Shown: positions 52,289 through 61,198 of the stretch, piece by piece
Numbering within the stretch: position 1 is the stretch's first letter
Layout: every line of letters begins with the position of its first letter
The notes under the pieces: model-generated
What the model was told of the DNA's origin: nothing
The model's input: the letters and a program-made list of their open reading frames with translations, nothing else
Databases searched by the model: none
Position numbers and translations under genes: made by a program
Assembly (NCBI RefSeq): GCF_031851795.1
Contig: NZ_CP134696.1
Coordinates: 6,696,001 to 6,760,000 of the forward strand
Direction: 5' to 3'
DNA length: 64,000 bases
From: Pontibacter sp. G13
GTDB taxonomy: Bacteria; Bacteroidota; Bacteroidia; J057

Positions 52289-54544
52289 TTAAGGAATGAT
52301 GAGTTTCTGGATGTCGATCATGTGGGCATTCTGGATGGAAACGCTATACATGCCTGCTTGCCACTCTTTGACCGAAATTTTGAAAGGATGATGGGGCACA
52401 CCGTAGGCATGGCTTTCCTTGAATATTTCCTTTCCTTCCGTTGAGAAAACCGTCAGTTGGAATGCCGTCTGGCTTTCTACGCGAATTTCTACAAAATCCG
52501 AAGCAGGATTGGGCATCATGGAAAGCTGAAATCTCGCTCGTTCTGATGGCTCAAACGCCATGATTTCGCTCTTTGCGAAGCCTCCATCTCTTCCGATTCC
52601 CACGATTTGGTACCGGGTTTCAACCCCCATTTGGTATCTCCAGTCACGGTCCTGAAATCGATAATGAGCTGAAGAATCAGCAGAGAGTTCGGCAATGTGG
52701 TTCAGGACCCCCCATTCATCTGTTCTGAAGACGATGTAGGACTTGATCCGGTCATCATCTGGGCTTGTCCAATTCAAGATCGGATAGGTCGCTTTTCCAT
52801 CGAATTGCAAATCCAATCCTGCCAAGTCTAGGGAGGTAGCCGCAAGGCATTCCAATTCCCACTCGATGACCAATTGAGCGGTAGCACATCTGGCTCCACC
52901 CAAAGATTCGGGTGTCAGATCACATATTTCATAAGTCAGACTCAGCGTACTGGTGTTGTCCGTTGCCGGTGTGAATGACAGGAGCTTGCTCTCTGCATCC
53001 CAGTTGAGGCTTGCGCCACTCGGGGAGACATTGGAGAGCGTGACGCTCGACGAGTCTAGCAAATTGTCTGGGTCCGTATCGTTGGCCAAAATCGCCACTT
53101 GTCTGGACTTGTTGGTCTGGTAGCAAGTGGAATCTGCAATAGGAACAGGATCACATGCCACGTCTATCCCAATTTCGGCGGTATCACTATTCAAGATGGT
53201 ATTCATCCAAGTATTGATCATGACCTTGTCGCCGCTATTGCCGGTCCAGACGTTACACCCTCCGCTACAGCCATCGAGATTGGAGGTCGCGATATCTGTG
53301 TTGGAATTGTCGAAATACATCAACGGATCAAGACCCGATGGCCGAATGATGGAACAATTGAACCCATTGGCATTGTTCTCAGGGTCCCAGATCGGGAAGT
53401 GAACGATCCCTCCCAGAAACTGGACGATGACTTCTCCTGATTCGGGATTCGCTTCGTTGCCTGCTCCATCTAGCCCATCCCAAGGGATTGCGGTTTTTCC
53501 GGCACCCGGGATCTCGTAGGGGAAGTAGACATCCGTTCCTCCAGACTGGTACCCATCGGTCCCGTCTAGGTCAATGAACACATTGATTTCGCCGGATTTG
53601 GAGGTCTCTACCACGATTTCATATCCACTTTGAGATTCGCAGCTGGTCATGGTCACATAGGTTACCTCCCCGGGAGTACCGGTAGGGTAGGCGTCCTCAT
53701 CCGGACTGTGAAGGAAAACGGGATATTCAGCTACGTCCGCAGAAAAGGTAGTGGTAGATTTTCGGTCGGCTTCGATGTCTCCAGTACTTTGGACGCCATA
53801 GCTGTTGAAGGCTACGGTGAATCCATACGGCTGGAAACCATTCATATCCACGGACACGACCATGCTATCGGGCGTATAGGCGAAAAAGGTCATACAGGCC
53901 TGGTTGGAGCTGGAGGCAGTGTTGAGGTGCCAATTGTTGGAGAAAACGCGTCCAGTGACTTCCTGTGGGTTATCCTCATCGGAGATGTCCGCAACTGTGA
54001 TGTCAAATGGATGGAGATAGTACCGAGTGCTGAGATTCGCCGGAGTTTCGGCATCTCCTACATTGAACATCACGAGGTAATCTCCTGCGACAGTGGGGCT
54101 ACATTCGATGGCATCATAGCCACCCGAGAAGTTGCCATAGATTTGCGTAGGGCCAACATAGGCTTCCACGCCGTTGTCATTGATGTAGCCTGCATCATCC
54201 TTGTGATCGGCGACGACACCCGTACACAGGACCGTACTGTCAGGCGTAAGGATCTGATAGTAGATTTCTTGCGAGTTGGGTTCCAGCTTGGTGAAGCCCA
54301 CATAGATGGTTTCGTTGTCCGGATCCTCGATATGGACGTGGATCAGGTCCGTACGAGGGCGCCCATAGGTCGAGCCTTCCTTGCCCGTGCCATCATTTCC
54401 TTGAATGTAGGTCACGCAGGAGCTGGAAGAGCCAGACGGTACCAATGGATCGGTTCCCTCGGCAAACAGGTAAAGTTGAAATAGAATGAGCGACGCACAC
54501 AGGGAAATCAGTTCCTTGAAGGAAATGGGAAACGTGCACCACAT
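52289..54544 (-). CDS. T9SS type A secreted multidomain protein
   Basis: 751 residues. An N-terminal hydrophobic segment (10-27) serves as signal peptide. The first ~460 residues are beta-rich with conserved pieces D-L-I-H-V-H-I-E-D-P-D-N-E-T-I-Y-V-G, D-L-D-G-T-D-G-Y-Q-S-G-G-T-D and several Cys. A cadherin/Ig-like segment follows (N-D-T-D-P-D-N-L-L-D ... S-L-T-Y-E-I-C-D). Next is an FnIII-like domain (Y-P-I-L-N-W-T-S-P-D-D-D-R-I-K-S-Y-I-V-F-R-T-D-E), and finally a type A sorting domain (M-M-P-N-P-A-S-D-F-V-E-I). No catalytic motif is visible. It resembles large cell-surface proteins with repeated D-G-T-D loops that may bind calcium. The 12-base motif ATTACGAAATAT upstream (54565) also occurs upstream of the M43 protease gene copy 1. 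Confidence 0.85.
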   Translation of the reverse strand: MWCTFPISFKELISLCASLILFQLYLFAEGTDPLVPSGSSSSCVTYIQGNDGTGKEGSTYGRPRTDLIHVHIEDPDNETIYVGFTKLEPNSQEIYYQILTPDSTVLCTGVVADHKDDAGYINDNGVEAYVGPTQIYGNFSGGYDAIECSPTVAGDYLVMFNVGDAETPANLSTRYYLHPFDITVADISDEDNPQEVTGRVFSNNWHLNTASSSNQACMTFFAYTPDSMVVSVDMNGFQPYGFTVAFNSYGVQSTGDIEADRKSTTTFSADVAEYPVFLHSPDEDAYPTGTPGEVTYVTMTSCESQSGYEIVVETSKSGEINVFIDLDGTDGYQSGGTDVYFPYEIPGAGKTAIPWDGLDGAGNEANPESGEVIVQFLGGIVHFPIWDPENNANGFNCSIIRPSGLDPLMYFDNSNTDIATSNLDGCSGGCNVWTGNSGDKVMINTWMNTILNSDTAEIGIDVACDPVPIADSTCYQTNKSRQVAILANDTDPDNLLDSSSVTLSNVSPSGASLNWDAESKLLSFTPATDNTSTLSLTYEICDLTPESLGGARCATAQLVIEWELECLAATSLDLAGLDLQFDGKATYPILNWTSPDDDRIKSYIVFRTDEWGVLNHIAELSADSSAHYRFQDRDWRYQMGVETRYQIVGIGRDGGFAKSEIMAFEPSERARFQLSMMPNPASDFVEIRVESQTAFQLTVFSTEGKEIFKESHAYGVPHHPFKISVKEWQAGMYSVSIQNAHMIDIQKLIIP

Positions 54545-54771
54545 AACAAGAGCATTTGTCGTAAATTACGAAATATCAGATCATGCTATGCGTTGATTTT
54601 CGGGGATGTGTTACATCTCCATTTACCTGTTTCTAGGGGATTAGGACCAATAATAGCGGGTTTCCCGGCGATTCGTGAGGATAGCGTTAGTTTATTGCAT
54701 CAGGAATTGTTTATTTTGTTCGCGTTTATTTATCCTGCAAGCCCGCAGGGAATCACCTTGAATTCGTATCC

Positions 54772-55260
54772 ATGACCATCCGTGTGTTTGTCACTGGCGG
54801 GACCTTTGACAAAAACTACGACTACCTGAGAGGGGAACTCTATTTTGAAGATACTCAACTACCTGAGATGCTTCGTCTTGGCCGCAATACCGTCGATATC
54901 CGACTTCGGACGTTGATGATGGTAGACAGCCTTGAGATGACGTTGGAGGACCGTGAACTGATCGCGCGCAATTGCCTGAATTGCGATGAGGAGCGAATTC
55001 TGATTACACACGGAACGGATACGATGGTAGAGACCGCCAAAGTGATAGCCGACACGGTCCGGGACAAGACGATTGTGGTGACAGGCGCAATGGTTCCTTA
55101 TCGATTTGGAAGCTCCGACGGATTTTTCAATCTCGGGAGTTCCCTTGCATTTGCCCAGACCCTCCCACACGGTGTCTATATCGTCATGAACGGACGATAC
55201 TTCACGTGGGACAATGTCCGCAAGAATCGCCAGACTGGATTCTTCGAAGAATTGCGATAA
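54772..55260 (+). CDS. Single-domain asparaginase-like protein
   Basis: 162 residues, about half of a normal L-asparaginase. The nucleophile motif F-V-T-G-G-T-F-D-K sits at the start (Thr9/Thr12), and the second motif T-H-G-T-D-T-M-V-E-T-A follows in the middle. V-V-T-G-A-M-V-P-Y-R-F-G-S-S-D-G-F-F-N-L matches the loop that ends the N-terminal domain. The C-terminal domain that completes the active site in the asparaginase dimer is absent, and the stop follows a natural tail (T-G-F-F-E-E-L-R) rather than a frameshift. Small proteins of this kind are known as asparaginase-domain proteins; catalytic activity is uncertain. It is convergent with the LolC/E-like gene, whose stop lies only a few bases beyond. 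Confidence 0.85.
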   Translation: MTIRVFVTGGTFDKNYDYLRGELYFEDTQLPEMLRLGRNTVDIRLRTLMMVDSLEMTLEDRELIARNCLNCDEERILITHGTDTMVETAKVIADTVRDKTIVVTGAMVPYRFGSSDGFFNLGSSLAFAQTLPHGVYIVMNGRYFTWDNVRKNRQTGFFEELR

Positions 55261-55263
55261 GAC

Positions 55264-56487
55264 TTATTGGAACCGGATGGCCCTGAGCGGGGTGATCCGG
55301 TTGATCACCCAAGTGGGGATGACCATGGCAGTGGTGCAGATCAACGCAACCATGAGATTGACAATGAAGAATCTACTCCAAACCCAAGCCACAGGGACAA
55401 CCTCGATGAAGTAATCCTCTTGTGAGACTCTGAGCCAATGGAGCCAGTCCTGACTCGCAAGCAATCCCAAGCCGATCACATTTCCCAACACAATTCCGAT
55501 GAGAATCAGGAACAATGCATACCACAAGAACATGCGTTGAATCCGGCTCGATGACATGCCTTGGGCTTTGAGGATTCCCACGGTATTGGCACGCTCGATG
55601 ATTAGGATCAACGTAACAGAGGTCATATTGATGATCGACACGACCATCATGAGGATGAGGATCACCCAGACGTTTTGATGCAAGAGGCTCAGCCAGTCGA
55701 AAATCCCACGGAATAGATACGTGATGGATTCTGCTCCCATAGAGTAGGGGATAATGCCATTGACCTCCTCATGTGCCTGATCCAGATCTTGTAAATCATG
55801 AAGGTTGATGGAGAATCCCGTCACCTCGTTATCATTCCAGTCCCAGATCTGCTGAAGGAGTCTCATGTCGCAGATCACGACATTGTTGTCGAATTCCTCC
55901 ATGCCCGTCTCGTAAATTCCTGCCACTCTCACCGGTCGCCGACGATAAGGCTCCGGGAAAAACAACAATACCGCCTTGTCATCGACAGAGAGGTTGAGGA
56001 CTTTGGACTGCTTTTTGGAAATGAGGATTTCCTGATGGTATAGCTCCTCGGTGGCACCGTATTCGGGGAGTGCTCCATCCACCAAGACGGTGGCGAAGAA
56101 GCGCCAATCGAAAGTCGAATCAACCCCACGCAGCATGGTTCCATCCCAACCGGTTTTGGATTTCAGGGCTGCGGATTTCTCCACATAGGGTGAAACAGAA
56201 GCTACATAAGGAAGCTTTCTGACCGAATCAAGCGTGGGCTCATATCGATCGATCGGCATGACCTCGGTATCCACTTCCCGAAAATAGGTCACGACCTGTA
56301 GGTGAGAGCCAAAGCCCACCACCTTATTGGAAATCTCATTTTGGAACCCTTGCACAAAGGAAAGGGCGATTTCCATGGTCGCTACCGCCAACGCAATACT
56401 GACGATCCCCAAGCGAATGACCAGGGAGGAGGCCTTTCGTTCGGGGTTGAAGGTGATTCGCTTGGCGAAGTAATATTCGAAGTTCAA
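55264..56487 (-). CDS. FtsX-like ABC transporter permease (LolC/LolE family)
   Basis: 407 residues. One membrane helix lies near the N-terminus (25-45), then a ~220-residue periplasmic domain and three helices at about 272-296, 322-345 and 375-395, the FtsX arrangement. L-x-V-V-T-Y-F, I-L-K-A-Q-G-M-S-S-S-R-I-Q-R-M-F-L-W-Y-A and the ending I-T-P-L-R-A-I-R-F are characteristic of LolC/LolE-type permeases. With an ATPase (not in the window) such permeases extract lipoproteins from the inner membrane. It is divergent from the NamZ-like gene by 66 bases, and its stop is 4 bases from the asparaginase-like stop. Confidence 0.9.
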   Translation of the reverse strand: MNFEYYFAKRITFNPERKASSLVIRLGIVSIALAVATMEIALSFVQGFQNEISNKVVGFGSHLQVVTYFREVDTEVMPIDRYEPTLDSVRKLPYVASVSPYVEKSAALKSKTGWDGTMLRGVDSTFDWRFFATVLVDGALPEYGATEELYHQEILISKKQSKVLNLSVDDKAVLLFFPEPYRRRPVRVAGIYETGMEEFDNNVVICDMRLLQQIWDWNDNEVTGFSINLHDLQDLDQAHEEVNGIIPYSMGAESITYLFRGIFDWLSLLHQNVWVILILMMVVSIINMTSVTLILIIERANTVGILKAQGMSSSRIQRMFLWYALFLILIGIVLGNVIGLGLLASQDWLHWLRVSQEDYFIEVVPVAWVWSRFFIVNLMVALICTTAMVIPTWVINRITPLRAIRFQ

Positions 56488-56553
56488 GGTTATTTCGTAG
56501 CTTTGGTTCTTTCCCAGCCTAGGCTCATCACGGGGCCCAGAAAGATACTTTGC

Positions 56554-57930
56554 ATGATTCGATCAATCGCCAAATATACCAATTTCCTGCTCATCCCATT
56601 CATGAGTTTGACGATCTCTACCACTTGGGGGTGCAATGATGCCGAAGATTCTCATGCGACCCTCCCCACAGAGCCGTCTGCTGCTACTGGAGATTCCATC
56701 ACTTTTGAGCGAGGATCAGGGGGCGCCGGTCATGATCATCAGGCTACCGTCCGTACAGGTGCTGAAATATTTGTTTCGGAAATGGTCGGAAAGTGGGCCG
56801 CAGATAGTGCCAAGGTCGTAGTGGTGGCCAATCACACCACACAAGTTTTTGGCGGAGTCCACCTGGTAGATACCCTTATCGGAAGTGGCGTTCAGGTGGT
56901 GAAGGTATTTGCACCTGAGCATGGATTCCGAGGAACTGCCGATGCCGGAGAAGCCGTCCAAGATGGGATCGATAAGAAGACAGGCGTTCCGGTAATCTCC
57001 CTCTATGGTAAATTGAAAAAGCCAACCCCAGAGTTGCTGAAAGGCGTGGATGCCGTATTTTTCGACATTCAGGATGTCGGTAGTCGCCATTACACCTACA
57101 TTTCCACCATGACCTACGTGATGGAAGCGTGTGCAGAATTGGGGATTCCTTTTTATGTGCTGGATCGTCCCAACCCAAATGGCTGGTACGTGGATGGGCC
57201 TGTTTTGGAAACAGGTAGTGAGTCATTCATTGGTATGCACCAAGTCCCTATTGTCCACGGAATGAGCATTGGAGAATATGCGCAGATGGTCAATGGGGAG
57301 CATTGGATGAAAAACGGCGTAGAGGCAGATTTGACCGTCATTCCATGTGAGGGATATGAGCATGATATGCGCTGGGAGGAAACAGGGTTGGAGTGGATTC
57401 CACCTTCCCCCAACCTCGGAACTGAATATTCTGCCTATCTATATCCCGCATTGTGTTGGTTGGAGCCAACTCCCATGAGTGTAGGTCGAGGAACTGATTC
57501 CGCTTTTACTGTCGCTGGAGCCCCTTGGTTTGAGACTTCCACTCCACAAGCTCGTATGGCCGATGGAGCCAGCCAGCTCTACGGATTGGAAGCAGACCCA
57601 ACGGACTTTACCCCTCGTTCTTTGCCGGGCAAATCCAAATATCCCAAGTTCCAAGACCAGCAATGTCATGGTTGGGTGTTCCGAAATCGTGTGGAAGGAA
57701 AGGAATTGCTTTTGGCAGGTTTGAGCATATTGGGTGATTCCTACCGCCAGCATCAGCAAGCACATGCGGGAGACTCCTTTTTCAAGAAAGGATTTCACAA
57801 GTGGCCGGGCAATAAAACCCTCAAATCCCAAATACAGTCCGGAATGTCTCCCGAGGAGATTTATGAGAGCTGGAGACCCAAAGTGGAGGATTATATAATG
57901 ATCCGTAGAAATTATCTGATATACCCTTGA
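56554..57930 (+). CDS. DUF1343/NamZ-like exo-beta-N-acetylmuramidase, exported
   Basis: 458 residues from the ATG at 56554. The open frame reaches back into the divergent gene, but the first sensible hydrophobic signal begins here; W-G-C could be a weak lipobox. The DUF1343 (GH171) pattern is complete: V-V-V-A-N-H-T-T-Q, F-A-P-E-H-G-F-R-G, V-I-S-L-Y-G-K-L-K-K-P, D-A-V-F-F-D-I-Q-D-V-G-S-R-H-Y-T-Y-I-S-T, L-D-R-P-N-P-N-G and S-P-N-L. Members release N-acetylmuramic acid from non-reducing ends of peptidoglycan fragments, so cell-wall recycling is the likely role. The ~60-residue stretch between signal and domain is unstructured and not conserved. The gene precedes a GT2/epimerase pair. Confidence 0.92.
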   Translation: MIRSIAKYTNFLLIPFMSLTISTTWGCNDAEDSHATLPTEPSAATGDSITFERGSGGAGHDHQATVRTGAEIFVSEMVGKWAADSAKVVVVANHTTQVFGGVHLVDTLIGSGVQVVKVFAPEHGFRGTADAGEAVQDGIDKKTGVPVISLYGKLKKPTPELLKGVDAVFFDIQDVGSRHYTYISTMTYVMEACAELGIPFYVLDRPNPNGWYVDGPVLETGSESFIGMHQVPIVHGMSIGEYAQMVNGEHWMKNGVEADLTVIPCEGYEHDMRWEETGLEWIPPSPNLGTEYSAYLYPALCWLEPTPMSVGRGTDSAFTVAGAPWFETSTPQARMADGASQLYGLEADPTDFTPRSLPGKSKYPKFQDQQCHGWVFRNRVEGKELLLAGLSILGDSYRQHQQAHAGDSFFKKGFHKWPGNKTLKSQIQSGMSPEEIYESWRPKVEDYIMIRRNYLIYP

Positions 57931-57983
57931 CCGAATGCGTGTCAAAGCCCGTCTGGACCATAGGCGCAGTCCTTAAATTTTCC

Positions 57984-57991
57984 TATCTTTG
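57984..57991 (+). promoter_or_regulatory. Candidate -7 element of the GT2/epimerase pair
   Basis: TATCTTTG fits TAnnTTTG exactly, 22 bases before the ATG at 58014. No TTG is found 19-21 bases upstream, so the call is partial. Confidence 0.4.
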
Positions 57992-58013
57992 GACGGATTG
58001 AGATGAATGCTAA

Positions 58014-58985
58014 ATGGATATTTCAATAGTTGTACCGCTCTACAATGAGGTCGAATCCCTCGGAGAGCTTGTCGAAAAGATCGCCGATGTCGCCGATGCT
58101 CATGGGTATTCCTATGAGGTGATCATGGTAGATGACGGGAGCAAAGACGGTTCTTGGCAGAAGATCAAAGAACTGTCCGAATCTTATCCACAAGTACGTG
58201 GAATCAAGTTCGGCCGGAATTACGGTAAATCCCCGGCGCTTCACATGGGATTCCAGGCTGCGCAGGGAGATGTGGTGATCACGATGGACGCCGACCTTCA
58301 GGACAACCCAGAAGAAATTCCGGGATTGTACCGGATGATTCAGGAGGAAGGATACGACTTGGTATCTGGCTGGAAGAAGAAGCGTTACGATCCGCCTTCC
58401 AAAACCATTCCCACGAAATTGTTCAATGCGGTAACTCGCAAAGTGACTGGCATTCATCTGCATGACTTCAACTGCGGCCTGAAAGCCTACCGCCTAGATG
58501 TCGTCAAAAGCATCGAGGTTTATGGCGAAATGCACCGATATATTCCTGTATTGGCCAAATACGCCGGGTACGGACACATCGGTGAAAAGGAAGTCGTCCA
58601 TCAGGCACGTCCCTACGGAGTCTCCAAATTTGGCGGTCTGAATCGATTCGTCAATGGATTCCTGGATCTTATTACCTTGGTATTTACCCGAAAATACGTC
58701 AAGCGTCCGATGCACTTCTTTGGCACTTGGGGGGTAATCTTTGCATTGATTGGAGGGATAAATCTTTTCTACTTGGCCTTTATTCGATTGGTACAAAACA
58801 TCTGGATCTCGGATCGTTTGCCTGCCTTGATCTTTGGTGCGGTGGCTTTCCTTTCAGGGATCTTGTTGTTTACGGTGGGACTTTTGGGTGAATTGATCGT
58901 CCGAAATTCCTCCGGCAGAAATAATTACCACGTTTCCCAGCGATTGGGATTTGACCATCAGGAACAGATGCATCGATCTTCCTGA
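58014..58985 (+). CDS. GT2-family polyprenyl-phosphate glycosyltransferase (GtrB/DPM-like)
   Basis: 323 residues. The catalytic domain has I-V-V-P-L-Y-N-E-V-E-S-L, V-D-D-G-S-K-D-G-S, the metal site D-A-D-L-Q-D-N-P-E-E-I-P and G-V-S-K-F-G-G-L-N-R-F for the lipid acceptor. Two C-terminal membrane helices (about 235-258 and 270-293) complete the GtrB/dolichol-phosphate-glycosyltransferase layout. Such enzymes make polyprenyl-phosphate-linked sugars at the inner membrane for cell-surface glycan or protein modification. The epimerase gene follows after 41 bases, so the two probably supply and load a modified sugar. Confidence 0.92.
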   Translation: MDISIVVPLYNEVESLGELVEKIADVADAHGYSYEVIMVDDGSKDGSWQKIKELSESYPQVRGIKFGRNYGKSPALHMGFQAAQGDVVITMDADLQDNPEEIPGLYRMIQEEGYDLVSGWKKKRYDPPSKTIPTKLFNAVTRKVTGIHLHDFNCGLKAYRLDVVKSIEVYGEMHRYIPVLAKYAGYGHIGEKEVVHQARPYGVSKFGGLNRFVNGFLDLITLVFTRKYVKRPMHFFGTWGVIFALIGGINLFYLAFIRLVQNIWISDRLPALIFGAVAFLSGILLFTVGLLGELIVRNSSGRNNYHVSQRLGFDHQEQMHRSS

Positions 58986-59026
58986 GGCATATAGGAACTA
59001 CAACTTCTACAACAGTCTGTTAGAAT

Positions 59027-60103
59027 ATGAATTTTCACTTGATTTCCGGCGGGTGCGGATTTGTAGGCCGGAACATGGCCAAACACCTATACAAGACCAC
59101 GCAAGACACCATCATCGTGGTCGATGACCTTTCTGTAGGGATGGAACCTGCACAATGGCCATTTCCTGAGGGAAAATTCCTGGGAGACGCTCCACAACGA
59201 TCTATTGACAATGTGGAATTTTGGGGAGAAGACCAGCGCATGATCTTCTGGAATGGAGACTTCCGGTTGTTCCTCCGCAACATGCTCGAAAATGACCAGT
59301 GGCTCAAGGAAGCCTATGGGATCGAGATGGAGAAATTCACCGATGTATTCCACTTCGCAGCCATCGTAGGTGGACGTGCCAAAATCGATGGGGACCCGAT
59401 GATGGTCGCGCTCGATTTGTCCATTGACGCGGAGTTCTTCTACTGGGCTTGCAAACACAAGCCTACCCGTGTGATGTTCCCAAGCTCAAGTGCCGCCTAT
59501 CCTGTGAATCTGCAGGCCGAGGAGGGATTTGTTGCCTTGAAGGAATCTGACATCGACTTCGAAACAGGGAACTTGGGACAGCCTGACATGACTTACGGTT
59601 GGTCAAAGCTGACAGGTGAATATCTGGCTCGTATCGCCGCAGAACACTATGATCTGCACGTGGCATGTGTGCGTCCATTCTCCGGATATGGAGAGGATCA
59701 GGACCTTTCCTATCCAATTCCTGCAATTGCTTCCAGAGCCGCAGGTATGGAAGATCCCTTCGAAGTGTGGGGTACTGGTAAGCAAGGTCGTGACTTCGTG
59801 CACATTGATGACTGTATCGATGCAATCCTATTTGCGCTAGACAACATCAAGGATGGAAGCGCGATGAATATCGGATCTGGAAAAATCACCAGTTTCCTCG
59901 AAATCATCGAGCTCTTCACTGAGTTTGCCGGGTACAAACCAGAAATCAAGCCTTTGCTGCACAAGCCTGTAGGGGTACACGCACGCCATGCCAACATGGA
60001 TCACGTCTTCAACGAGCTGGGTTGGAAACCCAAAATTTCTCTCCGCGAAGGGATGAAGCGTGTGTATGAGCAAGCAGTGAAGAATCTCGAAAAAACTACT
60101 TGA
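59027..60103 (+). CDS. NAD-dependent sugar-nucleotide epimerase/dehydratase
   Basis: 358 residues of the extended SDR family. The dinucleotide motif G-G-C-G-F-V-G is at 8-14, the catalytic S-S-S-A-A-Y near 175, and Y-G-W-S-K with the Tyr/Lys pair near 202. V-V-D-D-L-S-V-G, F-H-F-A-A-I-V-G and P-F-S-G-Y-G are classic sugar-nucleotide epimerase features, and G-R-D-F-V-H-I-D-D-C-I-D-A-I marks substrate binding. A long insert between strands 2 and 3 (about 40-95) differs from GalE. It lies 41 bases after the GT2 gene and ends in a strong terminator. Confidence 0.93.
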   Translation: MNFHLISGGCGFVGRNMAKHLYKTTQDTIIVVDDLSVGMEPAQWPFPEGKFLGDAPQRSIDNVEFWGEDQRMIFWNGDFRLFLRNMLENDQWLKEAYGIEMEKFTDVFHFAAIVGGRAKIDGDPMMVALDLSIDAEFFYWACKHKPTRVMFPSSSAAYPVNLQAEEGFVALKESDIDFETGNLGQPDMTYGWSKLTGEYLARIAAEHYDLHVACVRPFSGYGEDQDLSYPIPAIASRAAGMEDPFEVWGTGKQGRDFVHIDDCIDAILFALDNIKDGSAMNIGSGKITSFLEIIELFTEFAGYKPEIKPLLHKPVGVHARHANMDHVFNELGWKPKISLREGMKRVYEQAVKNLEKTT

Positions 60104-60130
60104 TTCCTTTTTCTGATTGAATAGAAACGT

Positions 60131-60163
60131 AGAGGCTTTCCATTGAGGAGGGCCTCTTTTTTT
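60131..60163 (+). terminator. Intrinsic terminator after the epimerase gene
   Basis: AGAGGC pairs with GCCTCT around a ~15-base loop and is followed by TTTTTTT. It lies 28 bases after the stop codon. Confidence 0.75.
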
Positions 60164-60506
60164 GTGCTGATCTTCCGGTTCCCTCTGCCACAAAAAGACC
60201 GATGGGCGTCCATTTTGCCCGAATGGGAACATTCATCTGGCCTGAAATCCCTCTTGGCCATTAAACTCAAGTAAAAGTCAGAGGTCCGAATGTTTCAGCT
60301 TCGCGGGTTGAAAGTCCATTCGGGGCTTTGTATTTTTAGTAACTTGCGGATTGGAACGAATGCTGAACTGGATGTTTTAGATATCGGACGATCAGCTAGT
60401 TGGGAATTCTGGGCAATGTCTTGTCTGCTTCCGATCCAGCCTTTTGTGCTGATTTTTCGTCTGCAAGATCCACCATTCAACCTCATGACTTACTGATTCA
60501 ACCTCC
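60164..60506. other. Intergenic region upstream of the barrel/lipoprotein pair
   Basis: 343 bases with no credible ORF. TAACTTGC around 60340 resembles a degenerate -7 element. Nothing else was recognised. Confidence 0.3.
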
Positions 60507-61190
60507 ATGAACCCACTCAAACATCTGGGATTGCTACTCATGCTGGGTTTGCTTTCCTACACAGTTTCCCTCGGTCAATACCGGGAGATAGAAGAAGAGG
60601 ACAACGACTTTTTCTACCAAGCCGTGACTCCCAAAGTGGAGGTCGGATTTGGCATCAGCCAATACACCAATGAATCGATCTCCAGCCTTTTTGGAGCAGC
60701 CGGTAATTTCCATTTGGGCGTCGGGGCATCCTACTGGATGGATCGGATCACCACCTTGGCCAGAGTCGGGGTGAAGTTTGCCGAGCATCCCTACCCGGGC
60801 AACGCCGTCGAGCAGAATCAGATGATTTCTGTAGGGGTTGATGCAGGTTACAACTGGTATTTCTACAACTACGACTGGAATATCCGGCCCTTTTTTGGGG
60901 CTTCTTATGCATGGTTCAACAATGCTCTCGCGCCTGCACCGGGCTTTGCCGGAGACATTTTTCCACTCCTCAGAGGCCGCGGATTGATGCCTAGGGCGGG
61001 ATTGCAGATTGGCTTTCGCCAGTACTTTATCGCTGGATACTACGAGCTATTCAATCCCACGCTGAATATCTCGGATGCCCTGGATGACAACTTCAACGGC
61101 CAGACCTTGCTTTACAGCCCTGTGAGCATTGATCAGCGAAGAATCCTCCTCCATACCCTTTCCGTTCAAGTTGGCCTTTCCTTCAATTGA
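60507..61190 (+). CDS. Outer-membrane beta-barrel protein
   Basis: 227 residues. The signal peptide ends S-L-G-Q (~24). An acidic segment (E-I-E-E-E-D-N-D-F) is followed by about ten amphipathic strands, for example V-E-V-G-F-G-I-S-Q-Y, F-H-L-G-V-G-A-S-Y-W, S-V-G-V-D-A-G-Y-N-W-Y-F-Y and the last strand T-L-S-V-Q-V-G-L-S-F-N. The specific family cannot be named. It is followed after 8 bases by the lipoprotein gene, so the barrel and lipoprotein are probably co-expressed and may form a pair at the outer membrane. Confidence 0.85.
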   Translation: MNPLKHLGLLLMLGLLSYTVSLGQYREIEEEDNDFFYQAVTPKVEVGFGISQYTNESISSLFGAAGNFHLGVGASYWMDRITTLARVGVKFAEHPYPGNAVEQNQMISVGVDAGYNWYFYNYDWNIRPFFGASYAWFNNALAPAPGFAGDIFPLLRGRGLMPRAGLQIGFRQYFIAGYYELFNPTLNISDALDDNFNGQTLLYSPVSIDQRRILLHTLSVQVGLSFN

Positions 61191-61198
61191 GATTCCCT

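Noticed and set aside
53630-54484. Plus-strand frame of 284 codons opposite the T9SS cargo gene
   Set aside because: The minus-strand gene has a signal peptide, Ig-like domains and a sorting domain; the opposite frame has none.
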